Below are positions 1 to 8,666 of a stretch of 20,718 bases of DNA, in pieces. Made by a program: the position numbers and the translations under genes. Numbering within the stretch: position 1 is the stretch's first letter; every line of letters starts with the position of its first letter. Source of the stretch: a virus; IMG/VR virus record IMGVR_UViG_3300006079_000241, positions 1-20,718 of that record, one strand, 5' to 3'. The notes beneath the pieces are model-generated. The model did not search any database and had not been told where the DNA came from. It saw only the letters and a program-made list of their open reading frames with translations.

Positions 1-1
1 C

Positions 2-3000
2 GATAAATCAGGAATGATTGAAGGAACAAACAGAACAATTAATTTATACCGTGGTGGTACATACACATTTAAGATTAACTCTGCTGGTCACCCAATTTAT
101 GTTACAACCGATGATGGTTCACATTTCACTCCAGGTGCTTGGTTCGGTGAATACCTATTAGGTGTTCAGAACTCACGTGCGGAAGAAGGACTTGGTGATC
201 AAACTGAGGGTGATATATTAGATTTATGGGGTGTCGATGATGATGGTGTTACAAAATATGACACTATGACTTGGACAGTTCCTGAAGTATCACCAGACGT
301 AATGTATTATCAGTGTGCTTGGCATGCTTCTATGATGGGTCAATTTAATATCCTTGATTTACCTGTTGTTACTGCCGGAGATGATATTGTTGTTTACTTC
401 CATCACGGACAAGATAACATGTACACTCCATTACATATCAGGGATAAAATCCTTGTTGATAATGGAACTGGACCAGATTTCTTCCAAGTACAACCTGAAC
501 CAGCAAACGGATTCCCAGTAAAAGGAACTCAAGCAGATATTCTTAATCTTGGCAATCAATTAACAGCCACAGGTGCGGGAGCAATTCCTGAGATACAAGC
601 AATGAATATTGAATTAGGTACTATTCAATATATCGAACCTTTATTAATGATTCCTGGAATAGGTTCTGAGCAATTCTTAGTGACTAACGACGTTAGTGGA
701 CTTGCTAAGGTTTACTTTAGTGTTGACATCGACAAACGTTCTGATATTGAATTATCAAATGTTACTTTCAAAGAAGTTGTATGGACTGAAACAGGTTCAT
801 GGTCGGTTTCTGGTGGTAGTGCATTTACTACGAATACAGATGCTGCTTATATTGAGCAACTTGTGACGGGTACAATTGAAGATGGTGTTACATATGAAGT
901 TCAGTACGATATTATTGAATCTTTCAAAGACCAATATGGTGCAGAGATTGGAAATATTACTGCTAATTTAATTGGTGATACTACAGTTCAAGGTACTGCC
1001 AATACACAAGTTGGTCATTATACCGAAACTTTAGTTGCTCCTGCAAATACAACGTTACTACGTTTGACTAATGCAGGACAAGGTAAGATCGACAACGTTT
1101 CTATTAAAGAACGTGTTACTGGCCAAAATGCTTGGTCTATGGGTGAGGGTTGGACTTCTGATGGTGCGAAAGCATACATTGATGGGTCAATCTCTTCTGC
1201 TACAGAAGTTTCTCAAACAGTTTCTATTGATACAGGTAAACTTTACGAAGTTAAATATTCATTAGGTGATGTTGATAACGACAATAATGGTATGACTGGA
1301 CGTATGCGAGTTGCTTTAGGAACTAATCCTAGTAACTTAATTTCTAACTGGAATTTTGATATTACAGATCCAGTTTTAGTTAATTGGGTTATGGGTGACG
1401 ACACGGTTAGTATTATAGACGATACATTAAACTTTAATTCATCTTCTGACGCAACTGCGGTTTACACTTTATCAAATGCACTGGTCGGAGGAGTCAAGTA
1501 TGAAGTTAGTTTAGATTTAGATTTAATTGAAGATAATATCCTTAACTTCCAAGTAGGTCCAGGTCCAACAGGGACTCACTCTCATACGTTCCAAATGACT
1601 CAGTCTCAAGCAGACTGGATATCGTTCGACAGTGTAAGGTCTCTGACTTTTGCACAAACTGATGGATATCACGCAGAAACATATACACATGAATTTACCA
1701 TTAAATATGCAAATATTAACGGAATAGACCAATTCTATATCTCAGAGCAATCGAATCCAGAAGGACACGATGAGTTGACTTTAGTTTCTACTATTATTAA
1801 TACACCTACTGTAGAAGTTGTTATTAACGGAACTGTTGTAGCAAATTCAAATTCAAGTGGTATTCATAATTTAGACTTTATTGGTACAGCATCTAATACA
1901 ATTACAATTAACTTAAATGGTTCTGGTGCTCTTAACTCAATTAAACTCGTTGAAGAAGCTATTCCTGTTATTGATGCCAATACTGATGGACTTAATCAAG
2001 ACGGTGATAAAGTATTCCACGTTCGTGCTGGATCTTATGACCAAAAAGTTCACTTTATTGGTGACGTAGACGACAATAGACCTGAAGAAAATAATCCATA
2101 CTATTCTAATGTTGGTTTTGAGGGTTCTATTGATAACGTTTCTATTAGAGAAATTATCGAAAATTGGACATTTGCTTCTCAACAAGACGGTGTTGCGTAT
2201 ATAGATCAAATTACTCAGAAGATTTACACTTCTGGTACTGGTATTAATAATAGAGGTATTGCTCATATTACTTTCGAAATGGAAGCAGGTATGAATTACA
2301 AGATTTCATTTAAAGTTGATAGACCTACAGATTCAATTCTAAAATTAGGTCCAACTCCAGATAGTGATACGTATGGTTCAATGATTGTCGAAGATACTAT
2401 GACTAGTGGAGTTTATGACGAAACTAGAGACTTTGTAATTACTGCTCCTATTGCTGGTACTGCTTACTTAACACTTTCTACTACTGGAAACGGATTTACA
2501 TATTGGGATGACATTTCAGTTAAAACAATTCCTAACCTTTCATCTGATGAGTATTTATTACTTGCTCGTTCAATGAATGTTATGGGTGTGCCTGTTGGTG
2601 GTGAAGAAAGATGGAAAGCAAATCATTTAGATATGGAAAATGCTGACTATGTTGGACAACCTATTGCTGGTATGAGAACTATGGAATCATTCGGTGAGTC
2701 AATCATTGAAGATTACTACGACGTTAATAGACGTGGTAATGATATTCTTAACCCACCTATATCACTATCATCTACAGATAAGATGGCAGGAAGACGTGGT
2801 GTTTCTGAAATAGTTCCAAACTGTACGACTAATTTTGGTACAGACACATATAACATTGAATTAACTTGTACAAATGTTGTAGGATTGTGGTATGCGACAG
2901 TTGCTGCTCATTGTACTAATACAGATTATTCTACTCAAGTCGATTGTGAAGAAGTATTTGGTTGGTGGAGTGTAGAAACTCCAGGTTCTTGTTCTGATGC

Positions 3001-4006
3001 AACATATATAACAGAGTATGGTTGTTTGGGTGCTGGTACTTGTTCTGATGCAACGTATTCGTTTGAATATACTTGTGTTGCAGCCGGTATTTGTTCTGAC
3101 CCAGTATATAACGACGATGAAACTGGTTGTATAGACTCTGGTGGTTCTTGTTCAGACGGAGTGTCTACTTCATCAGGTGCTTGTTATGAAAATGACGGTA
3201 CTTGTACAGATGCTACATTAACAAATAACACAGATTGTACCGCTGCGGGTGAAACATGGACCGCAACTAACATTTGGACTCCAATAAACACTTACACTAA
3301 CTCTGGTAACACTTGGACTTCTGCTGGTAACGTTTGGACTCCAGGCGATGCTGGATATTGTTCTGACGGTATTCAGACAACACAAGAAGTATGTGAAGGA
3401 CCAAGAGGTACTTGGGTTATAGAAGAATTTGAACATTGTGATACTACTATTGCTGGTATCACAATTGACAATCAAATCGATTGCGAAGCACCTAGAGGTG
3501 TTTGGGATAATACTACTGTTACCGAAATGGATGGTCAGTGGGTAGAGATTGTTGGTGATGGTATTGACTTAGATTTCATAGTTACATTAGGTGATGTAGT
3601 ACAAACAGAAACCGAAAGTCTGAACCTACCATATAAGATAAGGTTTGAAATTCATCCTGATACATTATTGGGTGATAACGAACTACGTGTAACAAATGCA
3701 GACCTTGATACTTCAGCATTTTCTGACCCATTTGTAGTAACAGATACTTTACATATTAGAACTGTAACAGATAACAATGATGGATCTTATGGTGTAACAG
3801 GTGCAGCGTTTATAGCAGCAGACACAATTATTGAAATTATTGATGCATATAGTCAAGTTGTAGTAGACACGCCTGCAGCGGTTGTTAATACTCCTACTGA
3901 TTTAGTATTTGTAATTGGTAGTGTTGTAGCAGGAACGTATAACGTTAAAGTTACAAACCTAGATGGTCAAACATTTACAGAAGTCCTTGCAGTAATAATT
4001 ACATAA
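2..4006 (+). CDS. Giant modular tail fibre / adhesin (fibre 1), 5'-truncated by window edge
   Basis: The reading frame is open from position 2. The first Met (position 14) lies inside a domain-like sequence, so the true start is upstream of the window. Residues here are numbered from that Met (1330 aa). Residues 1-115 resemble a cupredoxin: GHP with H26, then C101, H104 and M108 in YYQCAWHASMMGQF. Residues 254-837 hold several jelly-roll (CBM4_9/laminin-like) modules ending in IDNVSIKE-type strands (359-366, 707-713, and a weaker one at 832-837). Residues 513-590 carry HxH motifs. Residues 937-1164 hold about nine Cys...Cys...Trp repeats, and 1175-1330 form Ig-like beta sequence. This architecture is typical of host-recognition fibres of marine T4-like phages and is expected to act on the virion surface. 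No late box is visible because the 5' end is missing. Function is inferred from module type, size and position next to other tail genes. The exact receptor is unknown. Confidence 0.8.
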   Translation, partial: DKSGMIEGTNRTINLYRGGTYTFKINSAGHPIYVTTDDGSHFTPGAWFGEYLLGVQNSRAEEGLGDQTEGDILDLWGVDDDGVTKYDTMTWTVPEVSPDVMYYQCAWHASMMGQFNILDLPVVTAGDDIVVYFHHGQDNMYTPLHIRDKILVDNGTGPDFFQVQPEPANGFPVKGTQADILNLGNQLTATGAGAIPEIQAMNIELGTIQYIEPLLMIPGIGSEQFLVTNDVSGLAKVYFSVDIDKRSDIELSNVTFKEVVWTETGSWSVSGGSAFTTNTDAAYIEQLVTGTIEDGVTYEVQYDIIESFKDQYGAEIGNITANLIGDTTVQGTANTQVGHYTETLVAPANTTLLRLTNAGQGKIDNVSIKERVTGQNAWSMGEGWTSDGAKAYIDGSISSATEVSQTVSIDTGKLYEVKYSLGDVDNDNNGMTGRMRVALGTNPSNLISNWNFDITDPVLVNWVMGDDTVSIIDDTLNFNSSSDATAVYTLSNALVGGVKYEVSLDLDLIEDNILNFQVGPGPTGTHSHTFQMTQSQADWISFDSVRSLTFAQTDGYHAETYTHEFTIKYANINGIDQFYISEQSNPEGHDELTLVSTIINTPTVEVVINGTVVANSNSSGIHNLDFIGTASNTITINLNGSGALNSIKLVEEAIPVIDANTDGLNQDGDKVFHVRAGSYDQKVHFIGDVDDNRPEENNPYYSNVGFEGSIDNVSIREIIENWTFASQQDGVAYIDQITQKIYTSGTGINNRGIAHITFEMEAGMNYKISFKVDRPTDSILKLGPTPDSDTYGSMIVEDTMTSGVYDETRDFVITAPIAGTAYLTLSTTGNGFTYWDDISVKTIPNLSSDEYLLLARSMNVMGVPVGGEERWKANHLDMENADYVGQPIAGMRTMESFGESIIEDYYDVNRRGNDILNPPISLSSTDKMAGRRGVSEIVPNCTTNFGTDTYNIELTCTNVVGLWYATVAAHCTNTDYSTQVDCEEVFGWWSVETPGSCSDATYITEYGCLGAGTCSDATYSFEYTCVAAGICSDPVYNDDETGCIDSGGSCSDGVSTSSGACYENDGTCTDATLTNNTDCTAAGETWTATNIWTPINTYTNSGNTWTSAGNVWTPGDAGYCSDGIQTTQEVCEGPRGTWVIEEFEHCDTTIAGITIDNQIDCEAPRGVWDNTTVTEMDGQWVEIVGDGIDLDFIVTLGDVVQTETESLNLPYKIRFEIHPDTLLGDNELRVTNADLDTSAFSDPFVVTDTLHIRTVTDNNDGSYGVTGAAFIAADTIIEIIDAYSQVVVDTPAAVVNTPTDLVFVIGSVVAGTYNVKVTNLDGQTFTEVLAVIIT
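14..358 (+). other. Cupredoxin-like domain with intact type-1 copper ligand set (in fibre 1)
   Basis: The segment reads as a plastocyanin-type fold: RGGTYTFKINSAGHP near the N-terminus, then CAWHASMMGQF near the end. The four classical ligands His, Cys, His and Met can be assigned to H26, C101, H104 and M108. Such domains recur in marine phage structural proteins. Copper binding itself is inferred. Confidence 0.6.
1550..1783 (+). other. HxH metal-binding-like module in fibre 1
   Basis: Residues 513-590 begin with GPTGTHSHTFQMTQSQAD and continue through YHAETYTHEF and NPEGHDEL. The spacing of histidines and the T(H)xH followed by a QxTQxQ-like helix match the module in fibre 2 (5713-5904). 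HxH pairs coordinate metal ions in T4 short and long tail-fibre tips. Metal binding here is by analogy. Confidence 0.5.
2822..3505 (+). repeat. Cys/Trp tandem protein repeat (about nine units) in fibre 1
   Basis: Residues 937-1164 contain 18 cysteines arranged as nine pairs. The typical unit is CSDATYxxxxxC followed by an AAG or G and sometimes a Trp. Pairs are C937/C952, C967/C978, C993/C1004, C1010/C1021, C1027/C1039, C1046/C1057, C1064/C1075, C1116/C1127 and C1142/C1157. Trp closes units 1, 2, 7, 8 and 9. A short Trp-Thr ladder (IWTP, TWTSAG, VWTP; 3269-3343) separates units 7 and 8. The 12-mer TGTTCTGATGCA is repeated exactly at 2990 and 3041. Each pair could form one disulphide, which is inferred. 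Confidence 0.8.
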
Positions 4007-4026
4007 TGGTAACAGCAAATAACTTT

Positions 4027-4046
4027 TATAAATAGTATTATAAATA
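4027..4046 (+). promoter_or_regulatory. Two tandem T4-type late promoter boxes
   Basis: Perfect TATAAATA octamers occur at 4027-4034 and 4039-4046, with starts 12 bp apart, in the 71-bp gap before fibre 2. This is the sequence recognised by the T4-type late sigma factor (gp55 family). A ribosome-binding site (TTGGAGA) follows about 12 bases before the ATG at 4078. Doubling may raise late expression of fibre 2. Confidence 0.8.
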
Positions 4047-4077
4047 ATTTAAGAATAATTTTTGGAGATAACGAACA

Positions 4078-7000
4078 ATGTCCGTAACACTATCAACGAT
4101 TTCAACTACGGTTGACCAGTTTAACGATATACCTGATATCACTTTCGAGAGTATTGATATTACGGAGTTCGTTGAAGAAGTAGAGATTTATACCAACACC
4201 CCTGCGGTGATGATTCCAACAAAATTGAACGCTATGGCGGGCAATATGAAATCATGGTTAAATTCAAATGTAACTACACCTTTAGAAAACCAACAAAACA
4301 CATTTAAAAATGAAGTAGTCGTCAAGACTAATACTGCTATGAATGCAGTTGAAACTTACATGAACGATGAAGTTGCTGGTTTTGTTAATTCAGTGTTTGT
4401 CCCTTGGGCAAATGATGCGGGTATTACGTTATCAACAGCTTCTAATCTTTTAGAAACTAATGTAACTACTCAGATAACTCAGTTACAATCAGATTACACA
4501 ATTCACGTACAAAATCAAGATGCTATTATTGCTCAAGCACTTGAAGATATGCTAACTTACCTTGCTCAATTCACCTCTGGTGCAGCTGACTCTGGTTATA
4601 CGGTACATCAAACAAACTTATTAGTTGCTGAAGTAACAATGACTCGTGAAATTGGTTTTGCTGATTACAAATACACACAAGATGGACAAATTGCTTTTGC
4701 TGAAGAAGGAGCAAATAAAACACATCACATTGCTTACAATAAAGCAGGCGGAATTTCTTCTTTCGGTGAGGCTATGCAAATTACGGGAGAACCGTATCCA
4801 TTTGTTCATCATTTAAGATTACAAAACGATGAATTTGGTTCTACTTCTGTAGAAAAAGTTAAAGCATATGATATATTTAAAGAAGTATTAGTCGATGGTA
4901 CTAATGTATTTAGGGCAAGTGGTCACGAAGCAAACGGCGATCCTGCAGAGGATTTAACTATTCTTAATAACACTTCTATTCCGGATGTAGACAACCCAGA
5001 ATTAGTTATTAGACGTGGTACTTCAAATGCTATGTTATATGGTGGTATTGATACTGGCGATATGGTTAAAATCACAGACTTAGGTGGAGCAATCTACAAT
5101 AAAGGCGTTGAAGGTAATTACTCGATTGATTATGGTACTATGATATTTTCTCCAGGAAGTTCTTATTGTCACGACGGTTTATCGTCAATTACAGGTTGGG
5201 GTGTAGTTGCAACAGACGGCGCTTCTGGTATTGATTCTGACGGTGGTGTTTATGACGACCCTACTAAATGTGAAACTAGTTCAGTTTCAACGGTTAATTT
5301 ATTAGACGACATGACTCGTTCATACGAGTCATCAATTGCAGGTGAATCTTACGATTCTGTACTTTCTGACGGTCTTACGTATAAAGTTTCTATTACAGAC
5401 GACTCTGGTGTTGTTGATACATACGGTTACACTATCGATTCAAATCAAACAGTAGGTACTGGAGCAATCTTTAATGCTGTTTATGATGATGGTGTTTCTG
5501 ATGTAATTGTTACAAACAGAGGTACAAGGTATTCAAGCCAATCACTTGCTAGAACATTTGACTTAGGTGCGGTTGATATTTCAGGTTCTGCTGAAACTAA
5601 AGCAATTGCTTCTCATACATTAAGAGATGGTTTGGTAGATTCGGTTAATGTTGTTTCTGGTGGTGCAGGTTATACTGGTTTCTGGAATGTTGTAGTACCA
5701 GACAGTGGTAATGGTCACACGCACAACTTACAATTAACTCAAACAGAAGTAAATTCAATTATTGGCGGAACGGGAGTTGTATCTACTACAGTTGAGGCTG
5801 GACATAGTCACGATATTACAGTTGAATGGAATTCTTTCAATAACGAATTTATCTTTACTAGTCAAGTTGGTCCTCATGACCATGGACTTTACGAAGATGG
5901 TCATCAAATTAATCCTCAAATTACAGTCGGAATGACAACCGTTGCTGGTTCTGGTTTTGCAGGTTATGCATTACTAAATGAAGCAAATGAATTAGATAAA
6001 ATTGTTATTACTAACCCAGGAACTGCTTATGCTTCAGGTGACGTTTTAACAATTACTGGTGGTACAGAAAGTAATTCAGCCTCAACTGTTGTTTCGTTTG
6101 CTAATGGTGGTATTAATTCTATCTCATTAAGCAATCAAGGTAGTGGATATACAGATACAACAGCTAAAACAGTTTCAGTTGTTATTCAAAATAATGCATT
6201 TGTTCCTTCTGTTATTTCGGCAAACGTCGGTGATACAGTAGAATTTACAAACTTAGATTTAGGAGCACATACGGTAACACACGCAGATGGTGTATTTGAT
6301 TCCGGTGATATTCCACAGGCAGGTGTTTGGTCTTACGTTATCACAAAAGATACTGAATTGACAGACAAATATTTAATTGGAGATGACCACTCTGCAGCTA
6401 GTGCTATTCTATGGGTACGTGAAAATACCGTATTTGTAGACATGATCACTGCGACTGGTGGTGGTATGCGTGGTCTTGCTACTGTAAGTGGTGCAGGGCA
6501 AATTCTTAATATTGCAGTTGATCGTCCAGGAAAGAATTATGTTGCTGGTGACGTGGTTAGAATTATTGACGTTTCTGGTGCTGGTGAGGGTGCATACGCA
6601 ACACCAGTATTAGACCGTTCTGTAGCAGAAGTTACTATAAACTCTAAAGGTTCTGGTTATTCTGATGATACATCAATTATAGTATTTGACCCAACAGGTG
6701 TAGCAGTTTTAGATCTAAATGGTTCTGAGATTGGTCGTACATTTGGTTCTGGTGCTGTAACTAAATTAGAAATTGCCCCAGAGTTTGTTGCTGGTTATTG
6801 TTCTAATGGAACATCGTCAAATGAACCTGATTGTACATCTGTATCTGCTACTTGGACATACGAAATTCTTGCTGGACAAATATCAGCAGTTTCAATGTCT
6901 TTTTCTGGTTCTGGTTACGGAGATGTTCAATTAATTATTAACGACCCTGCTGGTACTGGTAGTGGTGCAGTTGTAACTCCTGATATCAACAACATTATTA

Positions 7001-7650
7001 GTGATGTTGTACTTACAGACCGTGGTTCTAATTACGACGAACCTACTATTATTGTAACTGATTCAGGAGGAACTGTTGGTACAGATTCTACAAACACTGT
7101 TGGTATCGGTTTTGCGGGTATAGTTGGATTAAATAATGGTATTGGTTCTGCTTCAATTGTAGAAGATTGGCAAGACTATATTAATGGACAGACTAGAGTT
7201 ATTGTTATCGATAGTCACGCAGAGCCTACTGGTTATGGTGCGACTGGTTCTGTATCATTAGGTGGTGCTGGAAACGTTTCTAATATAATCATTAATAATC
7301 CTGGAAGTTCATATAAAACTCCTACGGTTATTGTTGCTGGTCCTGTTACATATTCTGGTGGTTCTATTAACCAAGCAGGAGAGGCATATGCATTATATGG
7401 ACCTAAAGGAAACCTTGACAGTTCACCATTCAGTGCTAACAGCTCTGCTGGTACAAACTTTAAGAACGGTGTACTTGTTCAGTGGGAACAGTATGAAGGA
7501 CATTCACTAAACGATTCTTGGGAATTTACAACTCAGTCATGGGTTAAAGGTTCACCTGATTCATTAGTATATGAATCTTCTAGATATGATGGTGCTACAA
7601 ATGACATGAAAGGTGTAATAACCTTGAAAGATATTTGGGACATCTTGTAA
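4078..7650 (+). CDS. Large modular tail fibre / adhesin (fibre 2)
   Basis: The protein has 1190 residues. The start at 4078 follows a TTGGAGA ribosome-binding site and two late boxes. The N-terminal ~170 residues are alpha-helical and rich in Asn/Thr (PTKLNAMAGNMKSWL and following), a type seen at the N-terminus of marine T4-like fibres, probably for trimerisation or attachment. From residue 480 to 1088 it carries about nine GxGY-type repeats (for example SGGAGYTG, NQGSGYTD, SKGSGYSDD, DRGSNYDEP). Residues 546-609 have three HxH pairs, 704-775 a plastocyanin-like segment, and 908-926 one Cys/Trp unit. The extreme C-terminus (1120-1190) lacks repeats and may be the tip or the joining domain. 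No signal peptide is evident. The role as a virion host-recognition fibre is inferred from composition, repeat architecture and neighbours. Confidence 0.8.
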   Translation: MSVTLSTISTTVDQFNDIPDITFESIDITEFVEEVEIYTNTPAVMIPTKLNAMAGNMKSWLNSNVTTPLENQQNTFKNEVVVKTNTAMNAVETYMNDEVAGFVNSVFVPWANDAGITLSTASNLLETNVTTQITQLQSDYTIHVQNQDAIIAQALEDMLTYLAQFTSGAADSGYTVHQTNLLVAEVTMTREIGFADYKYTQDGQIAFAEEGANKTHHIAYNKAGGISSFGEAMQITGEPYPFVHHLRLQNDEFGSTSVEKVKAYDIFKEVLVDGTNVFRASGHEANGDPAEDLTILNNTSIPDVDNPELVIRRGTSNAMLYGGIDTGDMVKITDLGGAIYNKGVEGNYSIDYGTMIFSPGSSYCHDGLSSITGWGVVATDGASGIDSDGGVYDDPTKCETSSVSTVNLLDDMTRSYESSIAGESYDSVLSDGLTYKVSITDDSGVVDTYGYTIDSNQTVGTGAIFNAVYDDGVSDVIVTNRGTRYSSQSLARTFDLGAVDISGSAETKAIASHTLRDGLVDSVNVVSGGAGYTGFWNVVVPDSGNGHTHNLQLTQTEVNSIIGGTGVVSTTVEAGHSHDITVEWNSFNNEFIFTSQVGPHDHGLYEDGHQINPQITVGMTTVAGSGFAGYALLNEANELDKIVITNPGTAYASGDVLTITGGTESNSASTVVSFANGGINSISLSNQGSGYTDTTAKTVSVVIQNNAFVPSVISANVGDTVEFTNLDLGAHTVTHADGVFDSGDIPQAGVWSYVITKDTELTDKYLIGDDHSAASAILWVRENTVFVDMITATGGGMRGLATVSGAGQILNIAVDRPGKNYVAGDVVRIIDVSGAGEGAYATPVLDRSVAEVTINSKGSGYSDDTSIIVFDPTGVAVLDLNGSEIGRTFGSGAVTKLEIAPEFVAGYCSNGTSSNEPDCTSVSATWTYEILAGQISAVSMSFSGSGYGDVQLIINDPAGTGSGAVVTPDINNIISDVVLTDRGSNYDEPTIIVTDSGGTVGTDSTNTVGIGFAGIVGLNNGIGSASIVEDWQDYINGQTRVIVIDSHAEPTGYGATGSVSLGGAGNVSNIIINNPGSSYKTPTVIVAGPVTYSGGSINQAGEAYALYGPKGNLDSSPFSANSSAGTNFKNGVLVQWEQYEGHSLNDSWEFTTQSWVKGSPDSLVYESSRYDGATNDMKGVITLKDIWDIL
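5713..5904 (+). other. HxH metal-binding-like module in fibre 2
   Basis: Residues 546-609 contain GHTHNLQLTQTEV, AGHSHDITVEW and GPHDHGLYEDGH, giving the pairs H547/H549, H576/H578 and H600/H602 plus H609. It is clearly related to the module at 1550-1783 in fibre 1. Iron or zinc coordination is inferred from T4 tail-fibre precedents. Confidence 0.55.
6175..6411 (+). other. Degenerate cupredoxin-like segment in fibre 2
   Basis: Residues 704-750 have the plastocyanin signature: NNAFVPSVISANVGDTVEF, then AHTVTHADGVFDSGDI with H731. The expected C-terminal Cys-x-x-His...Met ligand loop is absent (KYLIGDDHSAA instead). The fold may be kept without a type-1 copper site. Confidence 0.5.
6796..6858 (+). 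repeat. Single Cys/Trp repeat unit in fibre 2
   Basis: Residues 907-927 read YCSNGTSSNEPDC followed by TSVSATWTY, with C908, C919 and W926. This is one unit of the repeat expanded in fibre 1 (2822-3505) and also present in gp13 (18678-18800). Confidence 0.65.
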
Positions 7651-7657
7651 AACATAG

Positions 7658-7665
7658 TATAAATA
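7658..7665 (+). promoter_or_regulatory. T4-type late promoter box
   Basis: A perfect TATAAATA lies in the 59-bp gap after fibre 2. The ATG of the glycine/cysteine-rich tip protein is 52 bases after the start of the box. The AT-rich leader and TTGGAGAAA ribosome-binding site resemble the leader of fibre 2. Confidence 0.8.
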
Positions 7666-7709
7666 CTATTATATAATAATTAAATAATTTTTATTGGAGA
7701 AAATAAACG

Positions 7710-8648
7710 ATGGATATTTTAACACTTGGTAAAATGAACCAAATGGCGAAAGATGTAGACCAAACGTTAGAATTTCTAGCGAACGCTACTTTCGAAACAT
7801 TAAAAGACATTTGCAACACTCAGTCGGAGATTGAAGTTTTTCAATCTAGTCAAGTTACAGTTGTAGAAGATGCAGTAACAGCAGGAACAACTACATTACA
7901 AGATGTAATTGATTCTGGATTAGCCGGCGGTGGTGGCGCAGGAACAACATTTACTGTATCGACACAAGACATAAACAGCAACTATAACGACCAAAACTAT
8001 AATGGTTGTTGTTGCGGTTGGACTGTTCCTGCAGATACAACTGAAATCAAATTCGAATTATACGGTGCTGGTGCATCTTCTATGGGTGCTTGCTGTTGTG
8101 GTTCTGCATGGCCAGGTGGTTCAGGTGCTTATGCGGTGAAAACTATTAAGAACGAAAATGGAGATTTTAATCCAGGAGATTTCTACACAATTTGTTCTGG
8201 TGGAACTGGTTGTTGTTGGCCTTCTATGGGTGGTTGTCGTGGACACACCTCATACGTAAATGGTTCTGGAATTTCTAACTTATGTTCTATGGGTGGACAC
8301 AATTCAAACGGGTTTATCTGTCATGGTCCTTGGTCATGTTACTCATGTTGTCAAACATGTTTCGCATGTGCTTGTGCATATGGTGCAGACATGAACGTTA
8401 AAGGTCAATCAAGTTTCTTGAAGAATGGTCAAAGTTGTGGACAAAGATATTGGGGTTATGCTCCAGGTGGTGCAGGTCCATTAGGAAATGAAGGTTCGTT
8501 CAACGGTGACGTATGTAATCATGCAACTCACTCAGGTGGTCGTGCTAACTTCCCAGGTGGTGGTGGTATTGCTCATAACGTAGGTGGCGGTCCATGTTGT
8601 TGTGGTAGATGGGGTGCTGGTGGTCTTGTTGTAGTAACATACTGGTAA
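7710..8648 (+). CDS. Glycine- and cysteine-rich tail tip / adhesin-like protein
   Basis: The protein has 312 residues, and the start follows TTGGAGAAA. The first ~75 residues are helical and polar (LGKMNQMAKDVDQTLEFL) and end in a glycine hinge, AGGGGAG (72-78). The rest is a glycine-rich domain starting NGCCCGWTVPADTTEIKFELYGAG (99-121). That opening beta pattern is common in glycine-rich phage receptor-binding or tip proteins. It ends in a glycine-rich block and VVVTYW. It has 24 cysteines, 23 of them after residue 99, including three CCC triplets (100-102, 128-130, 296-298) and a dense run at 210-222. Polyglycine-type loops suggest an adhesin like the T4-family gp38 or other glycine-rich tips, but homology is not provable here. 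The neighbours are fibre 2 upstream and a chaperone-like gene downstream, 18 bp away. Confidence 0.7.
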   Translation: MDILTLGKMNQMAKDVDQTLEFLANATFETLKDICNTQSEIEVFQSSQVTVVEDAVTAGTTTLQDVIDSGLAGGGGAGTTFTVSTQDINSNYNDQNYNGCCCGWTVPADTTEIKFELYGAGASSMGACCCGSAWPGGSGAYAVKTIKNENGDFNPGDFYTICSGGTGCCWPSMGGCRGHTSYVNGSGISNLCSMGGHNSNGFICHGPWSCYSCCQTCFACACAYGADMNVKGQSSFLKNGQSCGQRYWGYAPGGAGPLGNEGSFNGDVCNHATHSGGRANFPGGGGIAHNVGGGPCCCGRWGAGGLVVVTYW

Positions 8649-8666
8649 TATTAGGAGAATTTAAAA

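Larger units (their letters stand above)
5515..7341 (+). repeat. Degenerate GxGY beta-repeat series in fibre 2
   Basis: About nine copies of a short turn motif with a Gly-x-x-Tyr core followed by a hydrophobic beta-strand lie at residues 480-488, 527-534, 646-662, 686-694, 816-829, 856-870, 942-954, 981-995 and 1073-1088. Unrelated modules (HxH, cupredoxin-like, Cys/Trp) are inserted between copies, giving irregular spacing. This is typical of marine phage fibres. Confidence 0.7.

Noticed and set aside
7980-8648. Possible diversity-generating retroelement target in the glycine-rich tip gene
   Set aside because: No reverse transcriptase and no second copy of the 3' region with adenine-specific differences were seen in the window.
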